From contig JANXRW010000116.1 in the NCBI GenBank assembly GCA_025356655.1, forward strand, positions 1 through 38,812: a stretch of 38,812 nt of DNA, written 5' to 3'. A program made the position numbers and the translations under genes. Under the pieces are notes generated by a model. The model saw only the letters and a program-made list of their open reading frames with translations, was not told the DNA's origin and made no database searches. Shown here one piece after another: positions 15,632-24,331 of the stretch (positions are counted from its first letter, which is position 1; every line of letters starts with the position of its first letter). Source of the stretch: Betaproteobacteria bacterium. Lineage in GTDB: Bacteria > Pseudomonadota > Gammaproteobacteria > Burkholderiales > SHXO01.

Positions 15632-17050
15632 CTACGCCGAAGCGCGCTCCACGGCCGCCACGAAGGCCAAGCAAGTGCGCTTGAAGTCGCCGTAGCGCGC
15701 TTCGTCGAAGACCGCGGGTTGCGTGCCTGAATCGGCATAGAGCAGCCCGAAGGGGGTGCCTTTCACGTGCAGTGACATGGCAAAAAATTCTCGGCTGATG
15801 AGCTTCTCGCGCAGCGGCGAGGGTAGCAGCGTGGCAAGTCGCTGGCGGTTCGACCCGGTGAACCACAGGGACTGGACCCTGGGCAGCAGGCGCGCGAAAA
15901 GATGCGTCGAGCCGGGCTCGAAACTTAACTCCCCCGGCGTTAGACCCGGGTCAAGCAATAGGACATTGGCGGGCTCGACCTTGCCGCTGGTAGGATTGAC
16001 CCGGCCCAGCCATACCCTGCGCAGCCCCAGCCCGCTGCTGAGCGCGTAGAACAGGGCGGCTACCGTGGTGGCGCGATCCTCGCTGCTGCGCGGGTTAGCC
16101 GCCGCCAGTTGTCCGAGGACCTCCTCCACCGCCTCTGGGATACGTCCACCGATGGGAGCGGGCGGCGGTAGGACGGGACCGGGAAGCAGTGGCAGGTTCG
16201 CCGCCGCGGGACGGACGCCAAAACAGCGCCAATTGCGGGCGGCCTGCACCGATGCCTGGTGCACCCAGTGCACGCACTGCTCTACGGAGAGGTTGGTGAG
16301 CTTGGCGAGCGCGGGGTATTCCTCAGGCAGTGCGCTGTGATGCCAGCCCCGTTCTGCGTGACGGGTCAGGGCTACGGTCAACTTCATGGTGTCCAAGCGC
16401 GGATGGGCAACGTGCTCTGGATGCACGTGCTGGCGCAGCAGAGCGGGCAACCCCCACTGCTGGACCACAGCGTGTTGGAGCTCGCGCAGGGTGAAGCCCA
16501 GCACCAGGCGCTGTGCAGCGGCGCGCAACACGGCCCGTTGCAAGGTATGCATTTGCTCGATCTGCAGGGCTTGACGAGGCGCGATGCACCAGAGCAGCAG
16601 GTCACCAAAGTCATGCAGCAACGCACTGATCATGACTTCCTCGGCCTCCATGTCATTACGCAGTCCGGCGAACACCCGCGCGCAAACGCCAGCAAACCAG
16701 GCCCGGCTCAAGGCGCGGCGCATGCCCAGTAGGGCATCCGGGTAGGCGCCCAGTTCCTCTTCGATCACGACCAATTCGCGGAACTGGCGGAAGAAGGCGT
16801 TCATGCCGTGCATCATGATGACGTGTTCCACAGTCGTCATCTCACTCACGGCCCGGTGCCGTAGGCGCGCCTGGGAGAAGCGCAGCAGGTTGAGCGTCAT
16901 GAGTGGGTCGCGCAGCACCACTTGTGCCACCTCACGGCCGGTGACCGCCTCCCCCCGCACGCGAAGCTGCCCGATGTCCTGCGCAGTTTGGCGCAGCACT
17001 GGAAGGTTCCGCGCGCTAAGCGCGGCCACCCACTGTGTCAGGCTGTGCAT
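15632..17050 (-). CDS. HDOD domain protein with C-terminal GAF-like region
   Basis: The 472-residue protein has an HDOD domain at about residues 10-215: an N-terminal NLPVLRQTAQDIGQL, a helix-rich core, MISALLHDFGDLLLW and LGFTLRELQHAVVQQWGLP. It keeps HDxGD-like residues near LLHDFGD but lacks the full metal set of HD phosphohydrolases. A second module (about 300-470) resembles a GAF/sensor domain, with a YALSSGLGLRRVWLGRV strand and FFAMSLHVKGTPFGLLYAD near the end. HDOD proteins act in cyclic-di-GMP-linked and stress signalling as non-enzymatic adaptors. It overlaps the methyltransferase end by 13 nt, indicating coupling within the motAB operon. Confidence 0.87.
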   Translation of the reverse strand: MHSLTQWVAALSARNLPVLRQTAQDIGQLRVRGEAVTGREVAQVVLRDPLMTLNLLRFSQARLRHRAVSEMTTVEHVIMMHGMNAFFRQFRELVVIEEELGAYPDALLGMRRALSRAWFAGVCARVFAGLRNDMEAEEVMISALLHDFGDLLLWCIAPRQALQIEQMHTLQRAVLRAAAQRLVLGFTLRELQHAVVQQWGLPALLRQHVHPEHVAHPRLDTMKLTVALTRHAERGWHHSALPEEYPALAKLTNLSVEQCVHWVHQASVQAARNWRCFGVRPAAANLPLLPGPVLPPPAPIGGRIPEAVEEVLGQLAAANPRSSEDRATTVAALFYALSSGLGLRRVWLGRVNPTSGKVEPANVLLLDPGLTPGELSFEPGSTHLFARLLPRVQSLWFTGSNRQRLATLLPSPLREKLISREFFAMSLHVKGTPFGLLYADSGTQPAVFDEARYGDFKRTCLAFVAAVERASA

Positions 17051-17862
17051 GGGGACGGCGCGCCTGGCCCGGGCATACGATAAACGTACAAGGCGCTGTG
17101 TGCCATCCCTGGCAGCGGCAGCACCTGGGTGGGTGCGACACCTGGGACGGCGAAGCAGTTGCTAACAAGTAAGCTTCCCTCGGTCATCTGAGCCAGCGCC
17201 GTGGTCCAGAGGCGGGGCATGGGGACGGGTGAGAGGAAGGCGTAGACCACGTCGAACTCAGCCAGTGGCAGTTCCCAGAAATCACCTTGGCAGACCGTGC
17301 AGCCCGGCAGGATTGCAGCGCGCAGCCGCGCGATTGTCGCCGGGAGCGGCGCGAGTTCCACGCCGAGGAAGTGGGCCTTGGGGAAACGTGATCCGAGGCG
17401 TGCCAGGACGCCGCCAAACCCGCAACCCAGGTCCAGAAAGCGAAAGCTGCGCTCCTGGGGTAGCAGGCTGGCTAGGCGTTCGCAGGCGGCCCGGTTACTC
17501 AGGTAGAGGGGCACGCGCGTCTCGAAGCTGTTCCAGAACAGCAGGACCAGCATCAGAAAGCCAGCCAGGAACCACACCTCGGCGATCTCTGCGCCCTGCA
17601 GCCAGAGCGCGCCGGGGACGAAGGCGAGGTTGATGGGAAACCACCAGGGGGCTAGCCCGAGGCGCTGCCCCGCCACCGCGGCGGCCAGTCCGTGCAGCAG
17701 CAGAGGTGCGGGCAGCCAGCCGCCGAGAAGGTCGGCGAAGAGCAGGCTGCCCAGAGCGGCCAAGCCGCCGATGCCTTGGGCACTCAAGGCGAGTAGGAGC
17801 GGACTGGGGCCGCCGACGTGGACCGGCGCCGCGTCCAGTTCAGCGGGGCTTGCCGGGAGCAT
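17038..17862 (-). CDS. Membrane-anchored class I SAM methyltransferase
   Basis: The 274-residue protein has three or four N-terminal hydrophobic helices (about residues 20-120) followed by a Rossmann-type methyltransferase. Motif I reads FRFLDLGCGFGGVLARLG, motif II GVELAP and motif III/IV FDVVYAFLSPVP. The soluble domain is short and lacks a recognisable substrate-binding module. Its target is unknown. The start at 17862 lies 23 nt inside the end of motB, so it is translationally coupled. Presence of a membrane methyltransferase between motB and an HDOD gene is unusual and may mean modification of a membrane or envelope component. Confidence 0.85.
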   Translation of the reverse strand: MLPASPAELDAAPVHVGGPSPLLLALSAQGIGGLAALGSLLFADLLGGWLPAPLLLHGLAAAVAGQRLGLAPWWFPINLAFVPGALWLQGAEIAEVWFLAGFLMLVLLFWNSFETRVPLYLSNRAACERLASLLPQERSFRFLDLGCGFGGVLARLGSRFPKAHFLGVELAPLPATIARLRAAILPGCTVCQGDFWELPLAEFDVVYAFLSPVPMPRLWTTALAQMTEGSLLVSNCFAVPGVAPTQVLPLPGMAHSALYVYRMPGPGAPSPCTA

Positions 17863-18775
17863 TGTGCAGTCCCTCTGCGACGTCCTCGGCATCCTGCACC
17901 TCGAGCTTGCCGCCATCGGTGCTTGCTGCGTCCGCGGCTTTTTGGTTCATGACAATGATGCTTACTCGCCGGTTGATCGCGGCCACCGGATCCTTGGGTT
18001 CCAGCAACACCGAGGATCCCAGTCCCACCACACGCGCGATTCGCGTCTCGGGCGTTCCCCCGGCCACCAGTTCCCGGCGCGCCGCGTTAGCCCGCTCACC
18101 GGAGAGTTCCCAGTTGCTATAGCCCTTCTCGCCGCCGGAAAACGCCGAAGCATCGGTGTGGCCGGATAGGCTGATGCGATTGGGAACATCATTGAGTACC
18201 TTGCCGATTTCGCGCAGGATCTCGCGGGTGTAGGGCTGCAACTGTGCGCTCCCCACGGAGAACATGGGGCGATTCTGTTCGTCGACGATCTGTATGCGCA
18301 GGCCCTCGGAGGTCATGTCCAGCAGTAGCTGGTTCTTGAACTGGCTTAGCGTGGGGCTGTTGGTGATGGCGATTTCCAGGCGTGCCTTCAGGTCCTTGAG
18401 GGCAGCGGCGTCGCGCTTAGCGATTTCCAACTCTGCGGACTTGATGTCGGAGACCTTTCGGCCGGTGGCGTTGTCGCCGCGGCGCTGTTGCCCGGTGGAA
18501 CGTGTCAGGTCGGTGCCCCCACCCTTGATCACGCTGGTGGCTTCGCCCGCTCCCGATCCCCCCATCAGCGCCACCTTGAGTGGCGTCTGGAAGTAATCGG
18601 AAATTCCCGCGCGGTCCGCTTTGGTCGTGGATCCGAGCAACCACATTAGCAAAAAGAAGGCCATCATGGCCGTTACGAAATCGGCGTAGGCGATCTTCCA
18701 GGCGCCGCCGTGGTGCCCATGGCCGCCCTTCTTGATGCGTTTGACGATGATCGGTCGCTGTGTGTCGTCGCTCAT
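17840..18775 (-). CDS. motB: Flagellar motor stator protein MotB
   Basis: The 311-residue protein has a basic N-terminus, one transmembrane helix (YADFVTAMMAFFLLMWLLGS) with Asp32 in the position of the proton-carrying Asp of E. coli MotB, a plug-like amphipathic stretch, and a periplasmic OmpA/MotB domain (about 150-285) with ISLSGHTDASAFSGGEKGYS, then NWELSGERANAARRELV. This domain anchors the stator to peptidoglycan. The ATG at 18775 is chosen for homology; an upstream in-frame start at 18805 would add ten residues. It follows motA by 63 nt. Confidence 0.95.
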   Translation of the reverse strand: MSDDTQRPIIVKRIKKGGHGHHGGAWKIAYADFVTAMMAFFLLMWLLGSTTKADRAGISDYFQTPLKVALMGGSGAGEATSVIKGGGTDLTRSTGQQRRGDNATGRKVSDIKSAELEIAKRDAAALKDLKARLEIAITNSPTLSQFKNQLLLDMTSEGLRIQIVDEQNRPMFSVGSAQLQPYTREILREIGKVLNDVPNRISLSGHTDASAFSGGEKGYSNWELSGERANAARRELVAGGTPETRIARVVGLGSSVLLEPKDPVAAINRRVSIIVMNQKAADAASTDGGKLEVQDAEDVAEGLHNAPGKPR

Positions 18776-18838
18776 TTCTGCTCGGTCAGGGGTTCGTTCA
18801 ACCACTCACTCCTGGGGGCCCTGGCGGGGTGCGCCGCG

Positions 18839-19699
18839 CTACTTACCTTTGCGGCTCTTGACCTCTTCCTCGAGTTCGCTGAAGCCGGGGCGCTCCGTGG
18901 AATACAGGACCTTGCGCCCGAACTCAACGGCCACCTGCGGCGCATAACCGTTGAGACTCGCCAGCAGGGTTACCTTGATGCACTGGAGCATCTTCGTGCC
19001 CTCGTCGAGTTTCTGCTCGAGCAGAATGGCAAGCGGTCCCACGAAGCCGTAGGCGAGCAGAATGCCGAGGAAAGTTCCCACCAGTGCAGCGGCGATGAGC
19101 TTGCCCAGTTCTGCCGGCGGTATGCCCACGGACTCCATGGTGTGCACCACGCCCATCACGGCCGCGACGATGCCGAAAGCTGGCAGGGCGTCGCCCAGTT
19201 TCGCGATGGCGCCGGCGGGTATCGCCCCCTCATGGTGGTGGGTCTCGATCTCCACGTCCATGAGGTTCTCGATTTCGAAGGCGTTCAAATTACCGCCGAC
19301 CATCAGGCGCAGATAGTCCACTAAAAACTCCATGGCATGGTGGTCGGCAAGGATGGTGGGATATTTGCTGAAGATCGGACTCGCGTCGGGATGCTCCACG
19401 TCAGACTCCACGGACATCAGGCCCTCCTTGCGCACCTTCGACAGCAGGTCGAAGAGCAGGCACAGCAGTTCCAAATACATGGCCTTGGTGAACTTCGAGC
19501 CCTTGAAGACCGTCGGCAAGGTCTTCAGTGTCGATTTAACCGTTTTGCCCGTGTTCGATACGAAGAAGGAGCCCGCCGCGGCGCCGCCGATCATCAGCAG
19601 TTCGACGGGCTGCATTAGGGCGGCTAGGTGCCCCCCTTCGATGACGAATCCGCCGAAGACGCAGGCGCAGATCATTACATAGCCAATGATTACGAGCAT
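18839..19699 (-). CDS. motA: Flagellar motor stator protein MotA
   Basis: The 286-residue protein starts MLVIIGYVMICACVFGGFVI and has four membrane helices. The cytoplasmic loop carries KEGLMSVESDVEHPDAS, and the helix 3 region reads GDALPAFGIVAAVMGVVHTM with the conserved Pro, followed by GTFLGILLAYGFVGPLA in helix 4. It forms the proton channel with MotB and drives flagellar rotation. Length and motif spacing are normal. It opens a six-gene minus-strand operon that does not contain other flagellar genes. A divergent GGDEF-EAL gene starts 263 nt away; no sigma-28 promoter (TAAA-N15-GCCGATAA) was found in the gap. Confidence 0.96.
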   Translation of the reverse strand: MLVIIGYVMICACVFGGFVIEGGHLAALMQPVELLMIGGAAAGSFFVSNTGKTVKSTLKTLPTVFKGSKFTKAMYLELLCLLFDLLSKVRKEGLMSVESDVEHPDASPIFSKYPTILADHHAMEFLVDYLRLMVGGNLNAFEIENLMDVEIETHHHEGAIPAGAIAKLGDALPAFGIVAAVMGVVHTMESVGIPPAELGKLIAAALVGTFLGILLAYGFVGPLAILLEQKLDEGTKMLQCIKVTLLASLNGYAPQVAVEFGRKVLYSTERPGFSELEEEVKSRKGK

Positions 19700-19962
19700 G
19701 GTCTTGGGCGATGTGGTGGTGGAAGATTGTTCGGCGAAGGGCTGCCCGCCGTGTCCGGTGAGTCGCCTCCCCTGTCCCCGTTTAACGGAAATCGCCGCCT
19801 CTACTTTAGGTTCATCGACAGCCTTCGCCCGGGAGCTCCCAATGCCTGAGGCCTCGCAAGCACCTGATTTAAAGCTTTGTCATCGCCGTCCGTTATACGG
19901 TCTGAGGCGCACTCCGGCACTGCTGTCATTACGCCGAAAACCACGGGAAAGCAGCTATCCAC

Positions 19963-22053
19963 ATGCAAGTTTTTGGACGTCTGAGAATCGGTCTGAAACT
20001 GGGGCTGGCCTTCGCCGTGGTGTTGCTGCTGCTCACAGGTGTCATTGCCTTTGGCCTCGTGCAGGTGCAGCGACTTGAGGAGTCGAGCGACAAGCTGGCG
20101 GCCGGCACCCTGCGCCGCGCCATCCTGGCCCACAATGCGCAGAATGCTGCCCAGGCTCAGGCCGCTCGTCTCAATTCACTGTTTTTACTAGATAAACAAA
20201 TAGCCCGAATCCCGGTCTACGTCGAAATCGACCGACAAAACAAGATCCTGACCAGTGCCTTAGAGCAGTTGGCTTCCCACCCGGCCGATGAGCACGAACG
20301 CCGCCTGCTCGACCAGGTCGGGCAATCCCGGGCGCGCTTCACCGAGGCGCTCAATACGACCGTGGACGCCGTGGAGCTCGACCTCGAAGGCGCGCGGGCT
20401 CCCATGCTCCGCCAGGCACTGCCCGCGCTAGAGACCTTGCTGGGGGATACCGACGCGTTGGTGACCCTGCAGGCCGTGCGCCTGGACAACCAAACCGCGG
20501 AGATCCGCGCGGCGGAAACGGCGAGCAAGCGCTGGATGCTCGTCCTAGGCCTGGCCGCCGTGAGCGTTGGCTGCCTCTCGGCCCTCGCGATCACCCGCTC
20601 GATCGTTCGCCCGCTGGTCGCGGCACTGAGTTTTGCTGACGGCATTGCCGCAGGACGCCTGGATGGGACCTTGCCGGCCGTCCCCGGCGATGAGATTGGC
20701 CACCTGATCGACGGCCTGGAGCGCATGCGCTCGGGCATCGTCGAGCGAGAGGAGCGGATTACCCAACTGGCCTACCGGGACGCCCTGACGGACCTTCCCA
20801 ACCGGACGCTATTCAGCGAGCGCTTACACCAGGCGGTGGCCACGGCAAGCCGCGCCGGTCACGCGACGTCGGTGCTTACGATGGATCTGGACCGATTCAA
20901 GCACGTGAACGACGTGTTGGGTCATGAGTCGGGCGATGAACTGTTACGCGCAGTGGCCAGTCGCCTGACCAAGACGATGCTGCGCGAATCCGATACAGTG
21001 GCGCGCCTGGGCGGGGATGAATTCGCCATTTTACTGCCCACCCAAGGTAGCCAAGACGCTCTCTTGGTGGCCGAGCGCATACTGCGCACCCTGGAGACGC
21101 CGATCACGTTGGAAGGACAACCCATCGACGTGGGGGCCAGCATCGGTATCGCGAGCTTCCCCGAACATGGCAAGGACGCGAGCGAACTCATGTCGCGTGC
21201 CGATGCCGCCATGTACCTGGCCAAGCGGACCAACAGTGGCGCGATGATCTTCTGCGAGGCCCCTGGCGACAGCCGCCGCGACAGCCTCTCGCTGCTGGGC
21301 GAACTGCGGCAGGCGCTGGAGCAGAATCAACTGGTGCTCTATTTCCAGCCCAAGGTGGGGCTCGCCAGCGGCTTGACCCAGCACGTGGAAGCACTCGTGC
21401 GCTGGGTCCACCCCGAGCGCGGCATGGTGCCACCAGACCGCTTCATCCCCTTCGCCGAGCAGACCGGCTATATCAAGGCGATAACGCGCTGGGTGATCGA
21501 AAATGCCTGCATGGAGATTGCCCGGTGGGAGCGCAGCGGGCTGCGCGTGGGCGTGAGCATCAACATCTCCGCGCACGACCTCACGCACCAAGACCTGCCC
21601 GGGATCTTCGCCGCGCAACTCTCGCGCTTCGCCGTCGCACCCGAGGCGCTGTGCCTCGAGATCACCGAGAGCGCGATCATGGATGACCCGCGCTCGGCGC
21701 TGGCCGCGCTTGAGCGCCTGCACCAGATGAACCTCCGACTGTCCATCGATGACTTCGGCACCGGGTATTCGTCGCTGGCCTATTTGAAACGACTACCGGT
21801 GCAGGAATTGAAGATCGACAAGTCCTTCGTGCTCAATATGGCGAGCGATGCGGACGACGCCGCTATCGTGCGCTCCACCATCGACCTAGCGCACAACATG
21901 GGTCTCAAGGTGGTCGCCGAGGGCATCGAGACCGAACAGATCTGGAATCTGCTCCGCGCCTGGGGCTGCGACTACGGGCAGGGCTACTACGTGAGCCGCC
22001 CCCTGCCCGCTGCGGACCTGGAGGCCTGGTATCAGCGTCAGGCCGCCGCCTAG
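19963..22053 (+). CDS. Membrane GGDEF-EAL cyclic-di-GMP protein with HAMP domain
   Basis: The 696-residue protein has an N-terminal membrane helix (about 10-35), a periplasmic four-helix sensor (about 40-185), a second helix (about 190-210), a HAMP segment (about 212-265), a GGDEF domain (about 270-435) and an EAL domain (about 445-690). The active site GGDEF (350-354) is intact. RESD (341-344) five residues before it is a product-inhibition I-site. The EAL domain begins VEALVRW (EAL 476-478) and retains DDFGTGYSSLAYLKRLP, then KIDKSF. Both synthesis and hydrolysis of c-di-GMP are possible. It is divergent from motAB. Confidence 0.95.
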   Translation: MQVFGRLRIGLKLGLAFAVVLLLLTGVIAFGLVQVQRLEESSDKLAAGTLRRAILAHNAQNAAQAQAARLNSLFLLDKQIARIPVYVEIDRQNKILTSALEQLASHPADEHERRLLDQVGQSRARFTEALNTTVDAVELDLEGARAPMLRQALPALETLLGDTDALVTLQAVRLDNQTAEIRAAETASKRWMLVLGLAAVSVGCLSALAITRSIVRPLVAALSFADGIAAGRLDGTLPAVPGDEIGHLIDGLERMRSGIVEREERITQLAYRDALTDLPNRTLFSERLHQAVATASRAGHATSVLTMDLDRFKHVNDVLGHESGDELLRAVASRLTKTMLRESDTVARLGGDEFAILLPTQGSQDALLVAERILRTLETPITLEGQPIDVGASIGIASFPEHGKDASELMSRADAAMYLAKRTNSGAMIFCEAPGDSRRDSLSLLGELRQALEQNQLVLYFQPKVGLASGLTQHVEALVRWVHPERGMVPPDRFIPFAEQTGYIKAITRWVIENACMEIARWERSGLRVGVSINISAHDLTHQDLPGIFAAQLSRFAVAPEALCLEITESAIMDDPRSALAALERLHQMNLRLSIDDFGTGYSSLAYLKRLPVQELKIDKSFVLNMASDADDAAIVRSTIDLAHNMGLKVVAEGIETEQIWNLLRAWGCDYGQGYYVSRPLPAADLEAWYQRQAAA

Positions 22054-22061
22054 GCGCGGCT

Positions 22062-23246
22062 TCAGGAGTCCATTGCCTGGAGCAGGCTCCGCTCGAGTAT
22101 CTCCAGCATCTTGCCGATCTCCTCGGCCGATACGTTAAGCGCCGGCATGAAACGCAGCAGGTGAGGGCGCGGCGAGTTGAGGAGCAGCCCTCGCTCCAGC
22201 GCATCGTCCACCACGGCGCTCCCAATATCGCGCCTTAGGTCTAGCGCCAGTAGCAGGCCCCTGCCCGTCAGGCCGCCCAGGCCTAACCGCGCAGACAGCG
22301 CAAACAGTCCCTCGGAGAGAAGGCGCCCGGCGTCGCCCACGCCGGCTAAGAAACCCGGGGCAGAAACGGTGTCGAGAACGGCCACGCCCACGGCTGCCAT
22401 CAGCGGGTTGCCGTTGTACGTCCCCCCCTGGTCCCCGGGCTCGAAGCACGACACGGCTTCCGTAGCCACGAGTGCGGCCAAGGGCACGCCACCGCCCAGT
22501 CCCTTGCCAAGCGTCATGATGTCTGGCGCGACACCGGCGTGCTCGTGGCCCCATAGCTTGGCGGTGCGGCCCACGCCCGTCTGCACCTCGTCGACGATAA
22601 GCAGCATGCCGCGCTCGCGGGTGAGTTCGCGCAGCGCGCGCAGGAATTCGTCCGTCGCCGGGATGACCCCGGCCTCACCCTGGATCGGCTCGAGCATTAC
22701 GCCCACCGTCTTGTCGGTAATCAAGGCCTCGACCGAGGCAAGATCATTTAGCTTCGCCTTGGGGAAGCCGGGAACCTTGGGCTCGAAGAGCGGGCGGAAT
22801 TGGGGTTTCCCCGAAGCGGACATGGTGGCCAATGTGCGGCCGTGGAAGGAGTCCTCAAAGGTGATGATCTCAAAGGCCCCGCCGCGATTCTTGGTTCCCC
22901 AGCGCCGTGCCAGTTTGATGGCGCCCTCGTTGGCCTCCGCTCCGCTGTTCGCCGGGAACACGCGCTGGAAGCTGCTGGACGCAACGAGGCGCTGCGCGAG
23001 TCGGATGGAAGGCTCGTTGTAGAAAGCCGGGCTGGGAGTGATAAGGCGGCGAGATTGGTCGGCAAGGACGCGAGCGATCACCTCGGGGCAATGTCCCAGG
23101 CAGTTCACGGCCCAGCCCTGGACGAAATCCAGGTAGCGCTTGCCCGTATGGTCCCAGAGCCAACTGCCCTCGCCGCGCAGGAATACCAGTGGCGGTCGGG
23201 TGGTAATCTGCATCAAGGCGTCTACGGGGAAGTCATCGAATTTCAC
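22062..23246 (-). CDS. argD: ArgD-type PLP-dependent aminotransferase
   Basis: The 394-residue protein belongs to class III aminotransferases: [75 protein letters not shown], and the PLP lysine in [14 protein letters not shown]. Overall it fits N-acetylornithine/succinyldiaminopimelate aminotransferase, which would place it in arginine and lysine synthesis; related omega-aminotransferases are the alternative. The start is GTG at 23246, with AGGAG 10 nt upstream. The frame stays open to 23393, but homology begins at the GTG. Upstream is a promoter, an Arg-rich leader ORF and a terminator, which supports an arginine-related role. It is convergent with the GGDEF-EAL gene. Confidence 0.85.
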   Translation of the reverse strand: MKFDDFPVDALMQITTRPPLVFLRGEGSWLWDHTGKRYLDFVQGWAVNCLGHCPEVIARVLADQSRRLITPSPAFYNEPSIRLAQRLVASSSFQRVFPANSGAEANEGAIKLARRWGTKNRGGAFEIITFEDSFHGRTLATMSASGKPQFRPLFEPKVPGFPKAKLNDLASVEALITDKTVGVMLEPIQGEAGVIPATDEFLRALRELTRERGMLLIVDEVQTGVGRTAKLWGHEHAGVAPDIMTLGKGLGGGVPLAALVATEAVSCFEPGDQGGTYNGNPLMAAVGVAVLDTVSAPGFLAGVGDAGRLLSEGLFALSARLGLGGLTGRGLLLALDLRRDIGSAVVDDALERGLLLNSPRPHLLRFMPALNVSAEEIGKMLEILERSLLQAMDS

Positions 23247-23283
23247 GGGCAAAACTCCTGGAGATCGGGGGCACAAAGCACAA

Positions 23284-23307
23284 AAGGCCGCGAGTGTCTG
23301 CGGCCTT
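23284..23307 (-). terminator. Intrinsic terminator hairpin in the argD leader
   Basis: A perfect 8-bp stem, AAGGCCGC and GCGGCCTT around an 8-nt loop, is followed on the minus strand by a T-rich tail (TTGTGCTTTG). It lies between the short Arg-rich ORF and argD, 21 nt after the ORF's stop and about 37 nt before the argD GTG. Such placement is what an attenuator requires. The upstream GCGGC (within the ORF's last codons) could pair with the GCCGC of the 5' arm as an alternative structure. Confidence 0.6.
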
Positions 23308-23328
23308 GGAGACTGGCGACTGCGGAGT

Positions 23329-23403
23329 CTAGCGTCGCTTGCCGCGAACGAACCGCGCCGTGGTGGCGCCAGAACGTCGCAGGGCAGTGCCAATAGGGAT
23401 CAT
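23329..23403 (-). CDS. Putative arginine-rich leader peptide of argD
   Basis: A 24-codon ORF begins ATG at 23403 and ends TAG at 23329. Its second half is arginine-rich (six Arg in 24: [15 protein letters not shown]), with CGA, CGT, CGG, CGC codons. It lies just after a good promoter whose predicted start falls about at the ATG, so the message could be leaderless, and just before the terminator hairpin. The gene order promoter, Arg-rich ORF, terminator, argD fits arginine-sensitive transcription attenuation. No experimental precedent for this gene in this organism is known to me. Coding status is inferred from layout, as 24 codons are too few for statistics. Confidence 0.5.
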   Translation of the reverse strand: MIPIGTALRRSGATTARFVRGKRR

Positions 23404-23410
23404 GGAAGTG

Positions 23411-23439
23411 ATGCTAGTGCCTGCGCCCGGTGGGGTCAA
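23411..23439 (-). promoter_or_regulatory. Sigma-70 promoter of the argD leader
   Basis: On the minus strand TTGACC (23439-23434) and TAGCAT (23416-23411) are separated by exactly 17 bp. The -35 matches five of six bases, the -10 four of six. The predicted start lies 7 nt beyond, at or next to the ATG of the small ORF. No ArgR box was recognised nearby. Confidence 0.55.
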
Positions 23440-23769
23440 GACCCATGCCCGGCCCACGCCAGGCTGAGGCCTCCTGCGGCCCGGCGCCAGACGGTGCCAG
23501 GACGATCGACGAAGAGATCCGTCTCACACAGGACAACTCCTCCTTGTCCGAACCGGTGTAAAACCAGCCGCTCCATGCGTTGCCGATGTAGACCCTGTGT
23601 TCCTGCGCGTGTCAAGCCGCGCATGGCGGAGCGCCTCTTCGACGCTTCGGCTGGCGCTACGCTGTCTGGCCACCCTGCGGACCGAAACGCGCATCCTCCG
23701 GTTACAGGCTTGGCAGCCATGAGCCTGGGCTCCCGCGTGATGCGATCGCGTCGTGCCATGACCTCTCGC
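23440..23769. other. Interval between argD promoter and Rap1a-like gene
   Basis: About 330 bases with no convincing gene. The open minus frame (23436-23759) has no ribosome binding site, domain or sensible composition. This stretch may hold the left junction of the integrative element, but I found no copy of the tRNA-Leu 3' end in it. Confidence 0.4.
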
Positions 23770-24198
23770 TTACCGAAGCTCGTCTTGCTGCTTCATGGTC
23801 GGGACCGGCAGCATCAAGACGCCCGGCGCGCACCAGTGAAGCTGCTCCGGATGAATGGCAATGTGCCTATTGAAGACGAGAGTCAGTTGAAAGAAGGTTA
23901 CCTCGGCTGGGATGCACAGGCTGCCGATCCTTTGCGCTCCGTTTGGCGCGTCCGTCACGCGGATCGCTTCGGCGTCCAGAATCCCCCTGATGTACCAAAT
24001 GCACCTGGTGGCGGGGTAGACCGTGGATTTCGCGATATCTTCTATATCGCGGCACCACTCCTTCAGTTCGGATGCCGTGTGTGGCTGGCCGCCCTGATCG
24101 GCTGCATGGGTTGCGGAGGATACCAATGCCAGAGCCGTGGCTACTGCGGCCAGCGCCATCCGCAGGCCCAGTGCGCGAAGCAGGAGTACCGATAGCAT
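23770..24198 (-). CDS. Rap1a/Tai-like secreted protein
   Basis: The 142-residue product has a signal peptide (about 1-33, ending SSATHA), then HTASELKEWCRDIEDIAKS, CIWYIRGILDAEAI and CIPAEVTFFQLTLVFNRHIA. The cysteine pattern and the CIPxxVTxxQLxxVFNR block are those of Rap1a/Tai immunity-type domains, small periplasmic proteins first described as immunity partners of type VI effectors. The C-terminal residues (after HPEQLHWCAPGVLML) depart from the family, which suggests a late frameshift. No effector gene lies next to it, so an immunity role is not implied. It sits on the element side of argD and may be part of the island. Confidence 0.7.
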   Translation of the reverse strand: MLSVLLLRALGLRMALAAVATALALVSSATHAADQGGQPHTASELKEWCRDIEDIAKSTVYPATRCIWYIRGILDAEAIRVTDAPNGAQRIGSLCIPAEVTFFQLTLVFNRHIAIHPEQLHWCAPGVLMLPVPTMKQQDELR

Positions 24199-24331
24199 GG
24201 CGCGCCTCCATCAAGGTGGGGGGGCCACGCTATCGGATTCAATCGGTGCCGGCCGAAGCCTCCGGCATGCAGGCTTCGCGCAGCCCCGGCAGCAGGTCGT
24301 CGTATGCCTTCGTCGTAGCGCTATAGACCGC
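24199..24331. other. Short interval without gene
   Basis: This 133-bp gap separates the Rap1a-like gene from the PAPS-reductase-family gene. It contains a run of seven G (24216-24222) and a few short GC-rich dyads. I see no gene, promoter or terminator in it. Confidence 0.35.

Noticed and set aside
19700-19962. Sigma-28 flagellar promoter ahead of motA
   Set aside because: I looked for TAAA-N15-GCCGATAA on the minus strand and found no acceptable match.
23246-23393. N-terminal extension of the ArgD-type protein
   Set aside because: The frame is open but overlaps the terminator and leader ORF, is not conserved in the family, and a GTG with AGGAG fits the start at 23246.
23436-23759. Minus-strand ORF of 107 codons next to argD
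   Set aside because: No domain, no ribosome binding site, and mixed composition; its only motifs are shared with non-coding DNA.
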